This document shows positions 7,929 through 18,432 of a stretch of DNA of 34,753 nt, piece after piece. The position numbers and the translations under genes are program-made. The stretch lies in assembly GCA_019359595.1 (NCBI GenBank), contig JAHHGZ010000061.1, positions 1 through 34,753 of the forward strand, read 5' to 3'. Position 1 is the stretch's first letter. Each line of letters opens with the position of its first letter. The notes beneath the pieces are model-generated. The model had not been told where the DNA came from and ran no database searches. It was given only the letters and a program-made list of their open reading frames with translations. Origin of the DNA: Cyanomargarita calcarea GSE-NOS-MK-12-04C. GTDB lineage: Bacteria > Cyanobacteriota > Cyanobacteriia > Cyanobacteriales > Nostocaceae.

Positions 7929-8828
7929 ATGCTGCAAATAGAGAAAATCAATAAATATTACGGTAAAAGGCAAGTTCTGCAAAATTTAACACTAAATATT
8001 ACATCGGGAGAAATTTATGGTTTATTAGGTGCAAATGGAGCCGGAAAAACGACAACAATTAATATTATTTGTAATTTCCTTAAAGCTGATAGCGGAAAAA
8101 TTTTAATAAATAATCAGCCTGTTTCAGAAGCGACAAAAAAAAATATTGGTATCGCACCTCAAGAAAACTTACTCTATAAAACTTTGTCTTGCGAAGAAAA
8201 TCTCAATTTTTTTGCGACTATTTATGGCTTAGACCGGAAAACCCGACAACGGCAGGTAAAAAATTCTCTAGAAGCAGTTAAGTTATTAGATAGGGCAAAA
8301 AGTCCTGTAGAAACCCTCAGTGCCGGAATGCAGCGACGGTTAAATATTGCAGTAGCTTTGGTACATCAGCCGCAATTAGTGATTCTTGATGAACCGACTA
8401 CTGGGTTAGATATTGAGGCACGATATGAAATTTGGGAATTGATTAGACAATTAAAAAATCAGAAAATTACAGTTTTATTGACGACTCATTTATTAGATGA
8501 AGCGGAGCGTCTTTGTAACAAAATTGGAATTTTGAAAAATGGTCGAATTGTGGCTCAAGGTAGTTTAGAAGAGTTACGTAAATGCATTGTTGCCTCATAT
8601 ATTTTGGTAGTGGAGACAGCGGCAGAAGAACAAGCGATCGCAGTAGCCAGAGCTAACGGTTTTACTCCTCGCAGATATGGAAATGCTCTAGCATTTTGGT
8701 TGCCAGAGCATCTAGAACTAACGGAAATCATATCTCGCTTTGACGGAATTCCTCTTGATTCAATTTCTCGTCAACCAGTGGGTTTAGAGCATATTTATCT
8801 TGAAGTAACGCAAAAAGAACAAAGTTAG
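7929..8828 (+). CDS. ABC transporter ATP-binding protein
   Basis: The 299-aa product starts at ATG 7929 (MLQIEKINKYYGKRQVL). The upstream in-frame extension to 7821 overlaps the permease and is not protein-like. Motifs: Walker A GANGAGKTT (34-42), Q-loop in IGIAPQENLL, signature LSAGMQRRLNIA (usual LSGG has become LSAG), Walker B LVILDEPTTGLD, and H-loop TTHLLDEAE. The C-terminal 70 residues form the accessory region common in DrrA/CcmA-type exporters. It pairs with the permease just upstream. The stop codon TAG 8826-8828 sits inside an AGTTAGGAGTTA heptamer-type sequence that starts the repeat-rich interval up to 9180. Confidence 0.93.
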   Translation: MLQIEKINKYYGKRQVLQNLTLNITSGEIYGLLGANGAGKTTTINIICNFLKADSGKILINNQPVSEATKKNIGIAPQENLLYKTLSCEENLNFFATIYGLDRKTRQRQVKNSLEAVKLLDRAKSPVETLSAGMQRRLNIAVALVHQPQLVILDEPTTGLDIEARYEIWELIRQLKNQKITVLLTTHLLDEAERLCNKIGILKNGRIVAQGSLEELRKCIVASYILVVETAAEEQAIAVARANGFTPRRYGNALAFWLPEHLELTEIISRFDGIPLDSISRQPVGLEHIYLEVTQKEQS

Positions 8829-8924
8829 GAGTTATGAGTTAGGAGTGATGAATTAAAGAAATTAGCTAACTCTTAAGACAAAAACTCCCAACTCAATAAG
8901 AGACAAAGAAATTTTTTTCTCTAC

Positions 8925-9180
8925 ACTCCCAACTCCTAACTCCCAACTCCTAACTCCTAACTCCCAACTCCTAACTCCTAACTCCTAACTCCCAACTCCT
9001 AACTCCTAACTCCTAACTCCTAACTCCTAACTCCTAACTCCTAACTCCCAACTCCTAACTCCTAACTCCTAACTCCCAACTCCTAACTCCTAACTCCTAA
9101 CTCCTAACTCCTAACTCCTAACTCCTAACTCCTAACTCCTAACTCCCAACTCCTAACTCCTAACTCCTAACTCCTAACTT
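8925..9180. repeat. Heptanucleotide tandem array (CCTAACT)n
   Basis: About 36 head-to-tail 7-bp units, mostly CCTAACT with scattered CCCAACT variants, run from 8925 to 9180. They cover the stop codon (9174-9176) of the minus-strand gene. Inverted copies (GTTAGGAG) occur at 8824-8846 at the end of the ABC ATPase gene, so the convergent gap can fold into a long imperfect hairpin. This matches the short tandemly repeated repetitive (STRR) sequences known from heterocystous cyanobacteria. There are no spacers, so it is not a CRISPR. Confidence 0.95.
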
Positions 9181-12100
9181 TCAGGAGAGTCCTGAATAAA
9201 CTTTTTGTGGATGGTTTTGGTGTGTTCCCCATCGGTAGTACTTGCCTGCATGACATAATCAATTAAGGCATCACAGAAGGGGATACGCAGGTGGAATGTA
9301 CCATCTGGTTTGGTTTTGATCGCATGTCCGCCAAGGGTTACGGTTGCTCCGGGTTGGGTTGCTCCGTGGATAATCAACTCAGCATCCGCTTCAAACCAGA
9401 AGTCTTGTGCTGGACGGCTGAAGATGCGAACAGTATGCGATCGCGCAAGTTTTAACCAGCGATTATCATCAGTGAGATAACCAATTTCAATCATGTAGTT
9501 GCGATCGCTCGTTGGAATGGCTACAAAGCGATCGTGTGCTGTCTCTTCACATTCATACTGCTGTACAGGCTCTGGAGTCTGATAACTTAAGTCAACATCA
9601 GTGACATCATAAAGCCGCACTAGCAATTGAGAGCCACCTTCTTGTCGCAGTGCTTCTTTTTTAGCCTCGGGAGTATTCCAATAAACATAAGCCCACTTGG
9701 GAGTCCGAGTTGTCAGGACAATGCTGCTCTCAACAATCTCATCATTTATTTCTGGCTCTTCATCAGTTCCAGGACGATTAATGAGCGTAGATTCAGGTTC
9801 CTCATCAATACCATAAATACTATTCCATCCCACAATCCCTGCTCCTACAGCCGCTGCACCATTAGCTAATGTGGATGCCTCAGGTGTGGATACTTCGGAA
9901 AACCAGGGGTCAGGTACTGCTGGATTTACTGCCATCGGGACTGTTGCAGATGTTGCCTCGGGTTCTGCCGCATCCGCCACCGTATCCAATCCAGATGTTG
10001 TATCAATAGAAACTTCATCTGTTGATGATAGTTCTGGAGATTTCGCTGTCAATTCAGGTGCTTGAATGGAAGAGCTATCGCCTTTGGCGGCGCTTGCGCT
10101 ATCCCAAACTTCGGGTGTGTTATCAGTAGCTTGGGAATCTGAATTACCAAATCTAGACCACAGTGCGGCACCACCAGCCAAAGCTGCACCACCAGCTACA
10201 GCGGCATCACCAGTATTAGTGATATTGTCTAACCAGTTAGAACCAGCTTCTGATTCTGTTTCTACAGATTCGACAACTGGCAGTTCGTTAGATATTTGTT
10301 CAGATGAAACTGACGGGATATCAGAATCTAATGGTTGAATGGAAGTGCGATCGCCCTTAGCGGCGCTTGCGCTATCGCTAAATTCGGGTATTTCTTCTTC
10401 GGGTTCGGTATCTAAATCATGAGAATAAGTGTTATCACCCGTGTTGGTGATATTTTCTAACCAGTTGTAACCAGCTTCTGATTCTACTTCTAGAGACTCT
10501 TCAATAAATGCCTGTTCAACACCTGATGTGATATCAGACGTTTCAACAAAATCTAGTGGTTGAATGGAAGTGCGTTCGCCCTTGGTGGCGCTTGCGCTAT
10601 CGCTAAATTCGGGTGTCTCGTCAGTAGACCCAGAATCTGAATTACCAAATCTAGACCACAATGCGGCACCACCACCTGCATCTACACCAGTATTTGTGAT
10701 GTTATCCAACCAGTTGTAACCAGCTTGTGATTCTGTTTGTGTTGTATCAACAGGCTCTTCGACAACTGGCAACTGGTTAGATATTTGTTCAGATGAAACT
10801 GACGGCACATCAGAATCTAATGGTTCAATGGAAGTGCGATCGCCCTTAGCGGTGCTTGCGCTATCGCTAACTTCGGGTATTTCTTCTTCGGGTTCGGTAT
10901 CTAAATCATTAGAAGAAGTCTGCTCACCAGTGTTGGTAAGTGATTCTGTATCAACAGGCTCTTCGACAACAGGTAACTGGTTAGATATTTGTTCAGATGA
11001 AACTGATGGGACATCAGAATCTAATGGTTCAATGGAAGTGCGATCGCCCTTAGCGGCGCTTGCGCTATCGCTAACTTCAGGTGTCTGGTCAGTGGGTTGT
11101 GAATCTTCACTTCTACCAAATCTAGACCACAGCGCTGCACCTGCACCACCAGCCAAAGCCGCACCACCACTATTTCTGATGTTGTTTAACCAGTTAGAAC
11201 CAGTTTGTGATTCTGTATCAACAGGCTCTTCGACAACTGGCAACTGGTTAGATATTTGTTCAGATGAAACTGACGGCACATCAGAATCTAATGGTTCAAT
11301 GGAAGAGCTATCGCCAAGGGCGGCGCTTGCGCTATCGCTAACTTCGGGTATTTCTTCTTCGGGTTCGGTATCTAAATCATTAGAAGAAGTCCGATCGCCA
11401 GTGTTAGCAAGTAGTTCTGTTTCTATAGGCTCTTCGACAACAGGTAACTGGTTAGATATTTGTTCAGATGAAACTGATGGGACATCAGAATCTAATGGTT
11501 CAATGGAAGTGCGATCGCCCTTAGCGGCGCTTGCGCTATCGCTAACTTCAGGTGTCTGGTCAGTGGGTTGTGAATCTTCACTTTTACCAAATCTAGACCA
11601 CAGTGCTGCACCTGCACCACCACTATTTCTGATGTTGTTTAACCAGTTAGAACCAGTTTGTGATTCTGTATCAACAGGCTCTTCGACAACAGGCAACTGG
11701 TTAGATATTTGTTCAGATGAAACTGACGGCACATCAGAATCTAATGGTTCAATGGAAGTGCGATCGCCCTTAGCGGCGCTTGCGCTATCGCTAACTTCGG
11801 GTGTCTGGTCAGTGGGTTGGGAATCTTCACTTTTACCAAATCTAGACCACAGTGCTGCACCTGCACCACCAGCCAAAGCCGCACCAGCGATATTTGCGTT
11901 ATCTGGGAAGTTAGATTCTCTCTGGCGATCTAGTTCTGATGTTGTGTCAGATGTTAGCTCACCAAGCGGCATTTCCACGGAGGATGAGACTTGAGAAATA
12001 TCTGGCAATTGGGGGTAAGAATTATTTACAACAGCTACTGGTGCTTCTAAATCAAATCCTTCTTCATAAGAATTTGCGGTATCTATCTCCGTATTTATAC

Positions 12101-13553
12101 CACTCTCTACTGTCTCACGAGTTTCTTTGTCTGTGTCTTTAGGCGCAAATCTAGACCACATTGCTGCTCCTGTTCCGGCGGCTAATGCTGCACCGCCGAC
12201 ATTGGATACAGTTGAGGTTGTGTTATCAGGCGTTTGTGATGCATTGTTACTAGCACCTTGCACCAAATTGGATGTTGTTGTCTGGCTGGCGGTTTGTGCT
12301 GGCAAGGGTAGGTTGGGAGTTTCCAGTACTTCTTGCTGTGACGATGCTCGCCGTTTTCCTAATACCCACCACAATCCCAATGCACCCAGGACTGATAGGG
12401 GCAATAACCACCACCAAGGTAATATTCCTCCTTCCGCTTTCTCACTGGCGGTAACTCCATCTACAGGAGCTACTAACGCTTGATTATTAGCTGCGTTAAC
12501 ATCTGGTGCCGCGTTAACGTTAGTCGCAGCGTTAACATTTGGTGATGCTGTGGCGTTAGGTGTAGCGTTAACATTTGGTGATGCTGTGGCGTTAGGTGTA
12601 GCAACAGTAGCATTAGAGGTATTCGCATTGAGGACAATTGCTGATTTACCTTCAGCGATTGCGGTAGCTTCAGCGACCCTACCCTCTTCTACAGCCTGTT
12701 GTCCTGGTGTTGCAGTCGCAAAGCCAAGAAAATTAACCACTCCAGGAGTGGGATTTTTTTTGTAAACATAAACCAAAGGCTGTGAAAAGGGATATCTTGC
12801 GTCGGTAGGTAAAGTTTCGTGCATCTTCAGAACTCGGATGCCAGGGACTTTCGACACTTGATTGGCGATGACATAGCCAATACCGTCCTTACCTAACTGC
12901 TTAACTAGTTCGGGGGTGCTATCTTCAGCTAATTGGGTCGCAGTAGAACCTGTGGCAAACTTAACACCTTTGAAAACTGGGTAATTGCGAAAAGAATTGC
13001 GGGTATCGCTAATTTCAGGGCGATCGATGACTCGAATCTTCCCTTTAGATCCGCCGACTTGCGACCAATCTGTAACTTCTCCCCGAAAAATCCGCGCAAA
13101 TTGCTTGCTGGTTAAACTTCCCTTGAAAGAATTATCCGCACTCACCACGAGTGCAATCTTTTCTCGCTGGATGCGGGTTTGCTCTAAACCTTGTTTTTTT
13201 TCTTCTGGTGTTAAACCACGACCAATTGCCGCTAAATCAATTTTTCCTTCTTGCAGAGCTTTTAAAGCCGTATCTGTACCATTAGCCGCAATTTCAACGT
13301 TAGTACCAGAGAACTGTTTCTCAAAACGTTGCTTCAGGGATTGGTTAATTGTAGCCATGCTACTCGAACCATCAATCCGTACAGTAGTACCATTTGGAAC
13401 TGTTTGCGGAAGGGGGAAAGAAGGCTCATTTGTCGGAGATTCTGCCAGTGCCAAGTCTGACACAACGAGAGTTGCGGCCATTGGAGTACTAGCTAATGCC
13501 AGCAGTAATGCCAGACTGACTATCGAATTATCTTTATTTTGTTTTTGCCACAT
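9174..13553 (-). CDS. Membrane-anchored phosphate-binding-like protein with repeat region and C-terminal DUF4912
   Basis: This is a 1459-aa multidomain protein. A signal peptide (1-37) precedes a PstS-like periplasmic binding domain (about 50-310): TVRIDGSSSMATINQ, ALQEGKIDLAAIGRGLT, FARIFRGEVTDWSQVGG and DGIGYVIANQV are typical. An Asn/Ala/Thr/Pro linker (NATPNATASP units) and one TM helix (WWWLLPLSVLGALGLWWVLG, about 378-397) follow. A long acidic Ser-rich region then carries eight degenerate repeats built on SDSASAAKGDRTSI and AAALWSRFG, and the C-terminus is DUF4912 (PKWAYVYWNTPEAK onward, about 1275-1375) plus a beta-rich tail. The architecture suggests an outside ligand sensor tethered to an inside domain; function is unknown. 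It has no transporter partner nearby, so uptake is unlikely. Confidence 0.85.
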   Translation of the reverse strand: MWQKQNKDNSIVSLALLLALASTPMAATLVVSDLALAESPTNEPSFPLPQTVPNGTTVRIDGSSSMATINQSLKQRFEKQFSGTNVEIAANGTDTALKALQEGKIDLAAIGRGLTPEEKKQGLEQTRIQREKIALVVSADNSFKGSLTSKQFARIFRGEVTDWSQVGGSKGKIRVIDRPEISDTRNSFRNYPVFKGVKFATGSTATQLAEDSTPELVKQLGKDGIGYVIANQVSKVPGIRVLKMHETLPTDARYPFSQPLVYVYKKNPTPGVVNFLGFATATPGQQAVEEGRVAEATAIAEGKSAIVLNANTSNATVATPNATASPNVNATPNATASPNVNAATNVNAAPDVNAANNQALVAPVDGVTASEKAEGGILPWWWLLPLSVLGALGLWWVLGKRRASSQQEVLETPNLPLPAQTASQTTTSNLVQGASNNASQTPDNTTSTVSNVGGAALAAGTGAAMWSRFAPKDTDKETRETVESGINTEIDTANSYEEGFDLEAPVAVVNNSYPQLPDISQVSSSVEMPLGELTSDTTSELDRQRESNFPDNANIAGAALAGGAGAALWSRFGKSEDSQPTDQTPEVSDSASAAKGDRTSIEPLDSDVPSVSSEQISNQLPVVEEPVDTESQTGSNWLNNIRNSGGAGAALWSRFGKSEDSQPTDQTPEVSDSASAAKGDRTSIEPLDSDVPSVSSEQISNQLPVVEEPIETELLANTGDRTSSNDLDTEPEEEIPEVSDSASAALGDSSSIEPLDSDVPSVSSEQISNQLPVVEEPVDTESQTGSNWLNNIRNSGGAALAGGAGAALWSRFGRSEDSQPTDQTPEVSDSASAAKGDRTSIEPLDSDVPSVSSEQISNQLPVVEEPVDTESLTNTGEQTSSNDLDTEPEEEIPEVSDSASTAKGDRTSIEPLDSDVPSVSSEQISNQLPVVEEPVDTTQTESQAGYNWLDNITNTGVDAGGGAALWSRFGNSDSGSTDETPEFSDSASATKGERTSIQPLDFVETSDITSGVEQAFIEESLEVESEAGYNWLENITNTGDNTYSHDLDTEPEEEIPEFSDSASAAKGDRTSIQPLDSDIPSVSSEQISNELPVVESVETESEAGSNWLDNITNTGDAAVAGGAALAGGAALWSRFGNSDSQATDNTPEVWDSASAAKGDSSSIQAPELTAKSPELSSTDEVSIDTTSGLDTVADAAEPEATSATVPMAVNPAVPDPWFSEVSTPEASTLANGAAAVGAGIVGWNSIYGIDEEPESTLINRPGTDEEPEINDEIVESSIVLTTRTPKWAYVYWNTPEAKKEALRQEGGSQLLVRLYDVTDVDLSYQTPEPVQQYECEETAHDRFVAIPTSDRNYMIEIGYLTDDNRWLKLARSHTVRIFSRPAQDFWFEADAELIIHGATQPGATVTLGGHAIKTKPDGTFHLRIPFCDALIDYVMQASTTDGEHTKTIHKKFIQDSPES
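10066..11860. repeat. Internal coding repeats with HIP1-containing units
   Basis: Within the 1459-aa gene, the block CGATCGCCCTTAGCGGCGCTTG recurs (shown in parts: GCGATCGCCC, TTAGCGGCGC, TTGCGCTATC), followed by variable spacers. It appears eight times between about 10066 and 11860, with alternating longer and shorter periods of about 210-290 bp. Copies between 10800 and 11860 are nearly identical, which indicates recent tandem duplication and exposes the locus to slippage. The antisense strand also stays open here (10828-11994), which is a by-product of the repetition. Confidence 0.85.
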
Positions 13554-13880
13554 ATGCCCCTTGTCAAGGTAAAGGAAACAGAAAGCACCGATCTTAATCG
13601 TTGTCTTTTTCTTTGGAGGAGACGCGCTAATTATACAATCCTGTTATCTTTCTTCTAAGTCCAGGGAGATACTTCTGTGAAACGGCACTTAGTTTTCACT
13701 TTATCTTCTCCCCAAGACATTTGAGTGGAGTGTTTATTTTTTGTTAAAGTATTTCAACCAACCCAGCACCAATTTTGAGTATAAAATATGGTGAGGGATT
13801 CTAAAGATTACTCTTTAGACTTCTGATTTACCACGATATGAAATTATCAACTAATTAGAATTTACGCAAAAAATGACTTA

Positions 13881-13952
13881 AGTAGGGGTAATACCTACGG
13901 AAGCATACAGAGCCTAGATATGGCTTGTTTCCTTACCAGTATTACCCCTACT
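13881..13952. repeat. Perfect 14-bp inverted repeat
   Basis: AGTAGGGGTAATAC (13881-13894) and GTATTACCCCTACT (13939-13952) are exact complements around a 44-bp interior that itself has partial pairing (GGAAGC.. with ..GCTTGTTTCC). It may be a small MITE or a 5' leader structure of the 1459-aa gene. The gap 13554-14199 also holds the atp terminator at 13974-14007 and otherwise shows nothing recognised. Confidence 0.6.
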
Positions 13953-13973
13953 ACGAAAAATCAGGATGATAGT

Positions 13974-14007
13974 TAAAAAAAATAGGCTGGGTATTCCCCA
14001 CCCTATT
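13974..14007 (-). terminator. Intrinsic terminator of the atp genes
   Basis: Read on the minus strand, the stem AATAGGGTGGG/CCCAGCCTATT (one bulge) closes a short loop and runs straight into a string of eight T residues. It lies about 190 bases beyond the epsilon-subunit stop codon in the right orientation. Confidence 0.75.
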
Positions 14008-14199
14008 TTGTTGTGCGGCAAAAAGAATTATCGGAGGAAGGCAGAAGGAAATAGAAGTTTTGGAAGTAATAATGAATACCTTTGCCATCCCTTCTGTCAT
14101 AGGGGCTTAATACCCCGAACTCTACAGGTCGCCCCTTTTTAGTTGGGGTTCCAATCCACAGGTCGAAACCTTCTTCCTTCTTCCTTCATTCAACTTAGT

Positions 14200-14613
14200 T
14201 TAAACCATGCCGCCAGCAGCTTGAAAACGGGCGCGGGCACGTTTGTAGGCAACACTAGCCTGAATTTGAGCTTGGCGCTCTCCAGCAGGAACTTGACCCA
14301 AACGCTTTTCTGCTTCATTGTAAGCAGTCCGGGCTTCTTCAAGGTTAATTTTGTCGCCACGTTCAGCGCCGTTAACCAGAATTATGACTTCATCTTCTTC
14401 AACTTCGGCAAACCCACCCATGAGGGCGATCGCTACCCAATCCTGATTTTTGTCACCACGGACTCGCATGACACCAGTATCCAAAGCGCTTAACATTGGC
14501 GCGTGTCCGCTGAGGATGCCAAGTTGACCTGTGGTGCTAGGCAGAATTACTTCTTCGGCTTTAGCATCCCACACAGTTTTATCTGGGGAAATTACACGAA
14601 CAGTTAATGTCAT
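14200..14613 (-). CDS. atpC: ATP synthase epsilon subunit
   Basis: The 137-aa product has full family length. The N-terminal beta-sandwich begins [20 protein letters not shown] and includes the hallmark [21 protein letters not shown]. The C-terminal helical hairpin ([16 protein letters not shown] to [12 protein letters not shown]) is present. The subunit sits on the F1 central stalk with gamma and regulates ATP hydrolysis. It follows the beta gene on the same strand, but 317 bp away; repeats fill that gap. In cyanobacteria and plastids this gene is often called atpE. Confidence 0.97.
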   Translation of the reverse strand: MTLTVRVISPDKTVWDAKAEEVILPSTTGQLGILSGHAPMLSALDTGVMRVRGDKNQDWVAIALMGGFAEVEEDEVIILVNGAERGDKINLEEARTAYNEAEKRLGQVPAGERQAQIQASVAYKRARARFQAAGGMV

Positions 14614-14626
14614 TTGTCATTTGTCC

Positions 14627-14789
14627 TTGAATTTTCTTCTCCCCTTTGAATTGGGGGCAGGGGGAAATACCAGCCCCCTAAATCCACGCCACATACTACA
14701 AGTCGGCAGAGCCGCCCAACGCAGTGGCTGCCCAATTTTGGGAGACTTTGAATTTTCTTTTCCCCTTTAAATTGGGGGCAGGGGGGAAA
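14627..14789. repeat. Direct repeat pair in the atp intergenic gap
   Basis: About 40 bp at 14627-14667 (TTGAATTTTCTTCTCCCC, then TTTGAATTGGGGGCAGGGGG) recurs at 14748-14789 with three or four changes. Each copy can pair CCCC with GGGG internally. The 80 bp between them contains GGCAGAGCCGCCCAACGC, a motif resembling dispersed intergenic repeats of Nostoc-like genomes, so an insertion with duplication is possible. Confidence 0.6.
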
Positions 14790-14800
14790 GCTCAGTACTC

Positions 14801-14917
14801 ATACCATTTTTATATGAAGATGCATACAAAAACCCCACCGCCTGCGGCACCTCCCCGTATGCTTAGGGGAGGTTTGGAGGGGTAAAAATTATATGCAGCT
14901 TCACAGAAAATTGGTAT
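14801..14917. mobile_element. MITE-like inverted repeat between the atp beta and epsilon genes
   Basis: ATACCATTTTTATATGAAG plus ATGCA at the left end and the complement of ATACCAATTTTCTGTGAAG plus CTGCA at the right end form roughly 24-bp terminal inverted repeats around a 69-bp core. The core has its own hairpin (ACCTCCCC/GGGGAGGT). One end of the same family occurs alone at 29670-29694. It ends 13 bases before the beta-subunit stop codon and lies inside the presumed transcript. Confidence 0.7.
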
Positions 14918-14930
14918 CAGGACTAAATTA

Positions 14931-17089
<2,159 letters not shown>

Positions 17090-17563
17090 TTAAGCTTTGA
17101 TTGTGGCTTCCTGTTCCCGTTTGCGCTTGAGCATTGAACCTGTAGCCACACCACCTACTGCCAATAAGCCCAACATCGAACTGGGTTCTGGAACACTAGC
17201 TTGTCTGTAGGCATGGTTATCTGTTTCAAAGGCAACACCATTTGAGCGCATCACAACTCGGTCAAATTTTTCGCCTGTTTCACCTACAAGATTGATATAC
17301 ATATTAGCTTGAGTGCTAGTCCAGCTACCATCAGCTATAGCAGTTGGCACATCTGAGCCACTAAAAGTCTTTAACAACTGATTACCGCTGTAAATGTCAA
17401 TAAAGTTGTAATCATCCAATGAGCCTGCATAAAAACCGAAGTAATCAATAGCCTCTTTGAAGTTTATATTGACAAAACCACTGTTGCCTGCAACACCACT
17501 ATTTGATGGAGCAATAGTTAGAAATTTGGTATTATCCTCAAAAGGTGAGGTATATTGACACAT
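17090..17563 (-). pseudogene. PEP-CTERM sorting-signal protein, probably 5'-truncated
   Basis: The 157-aa frame ends in a textbook PEP-CTERM tail: VPEPSSMLGLLAVGGVATG followed by SMLKRKREQ. That is motif, TM helix and basic end, the substrate pattern of exosortase-type sorting. The body (NFKEAIDYFGFYAGSLDDYN, DIYSGN, NLVGETGEKFDRVVMRSNGVAFETDNHAYR) looks like the globular domain of secreted cyanobacterial PEP-CTERM proteins. The expected signal peptide and first strands are missing: the frame begins mid-domain at MCQYTSPFEDN, an in-frame TAG lies 15 bases before the ATG, and there is no ribosome site. The upstream DNA gives no matching residues in the parts I translated. A true cytosolic start cannot be ruled out. 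Confidence 0.65.
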
Positions 17564-18432
17564 TTTAGCTCTGTAGGGCTAAGAACTAGCCTGTCGAGCA
17601 GGTAAAACTCTTGAACTCATCCTCTCGCATTACGTAGAGTTTGTAACTGGTAATAGCAAAGCCGGCGTATCCCTCACGAGACGCTTGCGACTCACCCCCC
17701 TAGATATTGGCGAAGAAAGCCATCCCTGCCGATATTGCCCTACCAGAAATGAGGCTTTGAAAAAAAAATTGGCTAAGTTATATTGACGAAAAGCGATTAA
17801 GCGTTAAAAATATTACAGGAGAGGGGTCAATTGTCAACTTTTAGACGCATCCTTACGTCCTCTAAGCAAATAGATTAGTGAAGGAAAAGTAACTATTAAA
17901 AGGATCGTTTACTACGTGCTGCGCCCTTGATAAATTATCGAGGCATTAAGATAAAAAAAGCTGCCTTCCCTGTTAGTAGCAGAGGCAGCAGCGGCTTACC
18001 ATTTCACTTGATTATGTTATACAGCCTATGAAGAGAACATTTCGCAAAGCAATAAATAATTATTTTATTCTCAGAATAATAACCATTGTTATATTGTTGT
18101 AATAGACTTCCAACAAACAAATTATCCTGTCAAATGCTGTACAGCGCCTCGTATACTCTGCTGGATAGAATTATATATTTTTTTATTGAAAATAACTTAC
18201 TTAATAGATTACTGACTATTTTTAATCTATCTTTCGATAGATAAAACAACATTTCCAAGTATTTAAAAGGCTATTTTGGGAAAAAAGTATTTCAATGGGT
18301 GGAATCTAGTCCTGGGAAAATTACATTTCCAAATTTTGTGAATATCTTTAATATGTAAGTAAGTACATCTGTAGGGTCTTCAACTATAGATTTGCTTTTC
18401 TTCAGTTTCTCGCTAGTAGCTCCTCCCAAAAT
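17564..18432. other. Long intergenic region
   Basis: This 869-bp AT-rich gap contains the terminator-like structure at 17953-17989 and a small perfect hairpin (ATCTATC/GATAGAT, 18225-18242). No protein-coding frame of substance was seen. The last part should carry the promoter of the SirB1-like gene. Confidence 0.55.
17953..17989 (-). terminator. Orphan intrinsic terminator-like hairpin
   Basis: Read on the minus strand, GCTGCC and GGCAGC close an 18-nt loop and lead directly into seven T residues. No minus-strand gene lies upstream within 450 bp, so it ends either an unseen small RNA, readthrough, or nothing. Confidence 0.5.

Noticed and set aside
8925-9180. CRISPR-like tandem repeats
   Set aside because: Units are 7 bp, head to tail, with no unique spacers and no cas genes; they are short tandem repeats.
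10828-11994. 388-codon plus-strand open frame opposite the 1459-aa gene
   Set aside because: It is open only because the coding repeats on the other strand repeat the same antisense frame; the product is the same unit over and over with no known domain, signal or ribosome site.
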